A stretch of 5,904 bases of DNA from Candidatus Daviesbacteria bacterium GW2011_GWA2_42_7 (lineage in GTDB: Bacteria > Patescibacteriota > Microgenomatia > Daviesbacterales > UBA10151), in the NCBI GenBank assembly GCA_000997105.1, contig LCEJ01000065.1, positions 1-5,904 on the forward strand. The letters run 5' to 3'. The stretch's first letter is position 1. Each line of letters begins with the position of its first letter. Below are positions 5,307 through 5,904 of the stretch, piece after piece. Below the pieces are notes generated by a model. The model worked only from the letters and a program-made list of their open reading frames with translations, had not been told where the DNA came from and searched no databases. The translations under genes and the position numbers were made by a program.

Positions 5307-5663
5307 TTACAAACCTTGTGGTATTAGATAAGCCCTAACTTCAATATGCTTCCTATTACTGAAGCGACTTTCAAAAATTGAAGCACCTAGGATTGTGTCC
5401 AAGATGTTTTCTTGAGTAGCATCCTCCGTTTGACCAAGTCTAACTACATCCTGGACTAACAAAGGGCAAAGGGCGGCATAACACTCATTAATGACCATCC
5501 CATTTTGAGAGCTGAGACGGTTTAGAAGTCTATTTATTAGACTCCAACGACCAGAATATGGGTTTCTTTGAATATCCTCCAATGCATGAACGAACTCAGT
5601 AAATTTTGCGTCTGCCTCCTCAGATCCTAGAACTGAATCAAACTTTAATTCTCCAAGTGGCAT
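5307..5663 (-). CDS. Unrecognised 118-aa soluble protein
   Basis: I do not recognise this protein. It has no signal peptide or membrane segment and looks mainly helical. An acidic N-terminal third (SEEADAKFTEFVHALEDIQR, 14-33) is followed by a basic amphipathic stretch (GRWSLINRLLNRLSSQNG, 38-55), a hydrophobic helix with two cysteines (INECYAALCPLLVQDVVRL, 58-76) and a strand-like end (KHIEVRAYLIP). No metal-binding or catalytic motif stands out. Support for its being real comes from a well-spaced promoter (TTGCTT, 17 nt, TATACT) placing +1 on the A of its ATG, the same arrangement as its neighbours. An in-frame TAG six codons upstream limits the start. It is convergent with the PaaX/Cas2-like gene, across 120 bp that hold the 36-bp palindrome. 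Confidence 0.6.
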   Translation of the reverse strand: MPLGELKFDSVLGSEEADAKFTEFVHALEDIQRNPYSGRWSLINRLLNRLSSQNGMVINECYAALCPLLVQDVVRLGQTEDATQENILDTILGASIFESRFSNRKHIEVRAYLIPQGL

Positions 5664-5669
5664 GGCCGA

Positions 5670-5698
5670 AGTATATCTCTATCTTATAGCAAAAGCAA
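5670..5698 (-). promoter_or_regulatory. Promoter of the 118-aa gene, leaderless
   Basis: On the minus strand, TTGCTT (5698-5693), a 17-nt spacer, TATACT (5675-5670) and six bases lead to the ATG at 5663, so the predicted +1 is the A of the start codon. It lies just downstream of the terminator at 5708-5728 and so is insulated from the upstream promoter. Confidence 0.6.
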
Positions 5699-5707
5699 GA
5701 TTCCACG

Positions 5708-5728
5708 AAAAAGAGCCCTTGCGGGCTC
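5708..5728 (-). terminator. Intrinsic terminator
   Basis: On the minus strand, GAGCCC, the tetraloop GCAA and GGGCTC (5728-5713) form a 6-bp GC-rich stem followed at once by five T (5712-5708). The stem can grow by a G-U pair. It would end transcripts from the strong promoter at 5771-5799. On the plus strand no T-run follows. Confidence 0.75.
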
Positions 5729-5764
5729 CTCTTCGAGAACTCATCAACCTTACGGTTAATAAGT
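5708..5764 (-). ncRNA. Predicted short structured RNA of about 57 nt, or terminated leader
   Basis: Between a strong promoter (expected +1 near 5764) and the terminator ending at 5708, the minus strand would yield an RNA of about 57 nt. It has a 6-bp hairpin with a GUAA tetraloop (5759-5744), a short helix CUC-GAA-GAG (5737-5729) and the terminator hairpin with a GCAA tetraloop. Both main loops are of the GNRA type. I match it to no known RNA family. An ATG at 5744 opens a 21-codon frame that runs through the terminator to TAG at 5679, so a leader peptide controlling readthrough into the 118-aa gene is an alternative. Confidence 0.45.
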
Positions 5765-5770
5765 AGAAGT

Positions 5771-5799
5771 ATATTACCATAGAAAAACAACCTTGTCAA
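5771..5799 (-). promoter_or_regulatory. Strong sigma-70-type promoter
   Basis: On the minus strand, a perfect TTGACA (5799-5794), a 17-nt spacer and TAATAT (5776-5771), which is preceded by TGG, an extended -10. This is the closest match to consensus in the window. It faces the terminator about 45 nt downstream of its expected start. Confidence 0.7.
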
Positions 5800-5874
5800 C
5801 CCCTTCTTGTGGTATCAGGACATTTGCAACATTCGAAATATAGGACTTAAGCGCAACCTGCACAGACAATTGTC

Positions 5875-5901
5875 ATTCTGGTAAATGAAATGCACCAGAA
5901 T
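5875..5901. repeat. Inverted repeat, 8-bp arms
   Basis: ATTCTGGT (5875-5882) and ACCAGAAT (5894-5901) are perfectly complementary around an 11-nt loop. No T-tract follows on either strand. A 10-bp palindrome, GACAATTGTC (5865-5874), adjoins it. The region 5800-5904 holds no convincing gene. These could be control elements upstream of the strong promoter or a hairpin at the end of a gene beyond the window. Confidence 0.4.
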
Positions 5902-5904
5902 CCC

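Noticed and set aside
5250..5327. 25-codon plus-strand frame starting at the edge of the palindrome (MYLVNQTQDLSQ...)
   Set aside because: It has no promoter or ribosome site and runs into the 3' end of the convergent 118-aa gene; chance is sufficient.
5815..5904. 29-codon open frame at the right edge on the minus strand, as the end of a gene beyond the window
   Set aside because: Its composition is not protein-like (GILVHFIYQNDNCLCRLR...), it overlaps inverted repeats, and other frames nearby are closed. It is too short to judge.

Overview
The window looks like chromosomal DNA from an uncultivated Candidate Phyla Radiation (Patescibacteria) bacterium, perhaps of the Microgenomates type. This rests mainly on the gene at 4593-5186, a membrane-anchored PaaX/Cas2-like winged-helix protein of a form I know as abundant in that group. 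Supporting signs are AT-rich DNA, compact spacing, short proteins and almost no Shine-Dalgarno sequences. The lineage is inferred from gene content and is not proven.

Layout. 1-335 (-): N-terminus of an HlyD/MacA-type efflux adaptor, cut by the window edge. 394-882 (-): secreted L,D-transpeptidase. 951-3353 (-): tightly overlapping operon read as tRNA-dihydrouridine synthase, a one-helix membrane miniprotein, then an ATP-grasp ligase. 3400-3825 (+): Nudix hydrolase, divergent from the operon. 3890-4372 (-): small protein whose Cys-His spacing and fold pattern resemble CheD-type deamidases. 4455-4530 (-): tRNA-His(GTG) with encoded G-1 and CCA. 4593-5186 (+): the PaaX/Cas2-like protein. 5307-5663 (-): unrecognised 118-aa protein. 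5664-5904: no supported protein gene, but a strong minus-strand promoter, a stem-rich RNA of about 57 nt and an intrinsic terminator.

Three signals stand out. (1) Five genes have a -10-like hexamer ending 6-7 nt before the start codon, which puts the expected transcription start on or next to the A of ATG, so leaderless mRNA looks like the local norm. (2) The PaaX/Cas2-like gene has a 14-bp near-palindrome over its promoter, and the same core sits at the centre of a perfect 36-bp palindrome just after its stop. This suggests an operator pair and autoregulation. (3) The short RNA upstream of the 118-aa gene is either a stand-alone small RNA or a terminated leader.

The left half serves the cell envelope (peptidoglycan cross-linking, efflux adaptor, possibly peptide or amino-acid ligation) together with tRNA modification. 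The right half is a group of small, separately promoted genes of uncertain function around tRNA-His.
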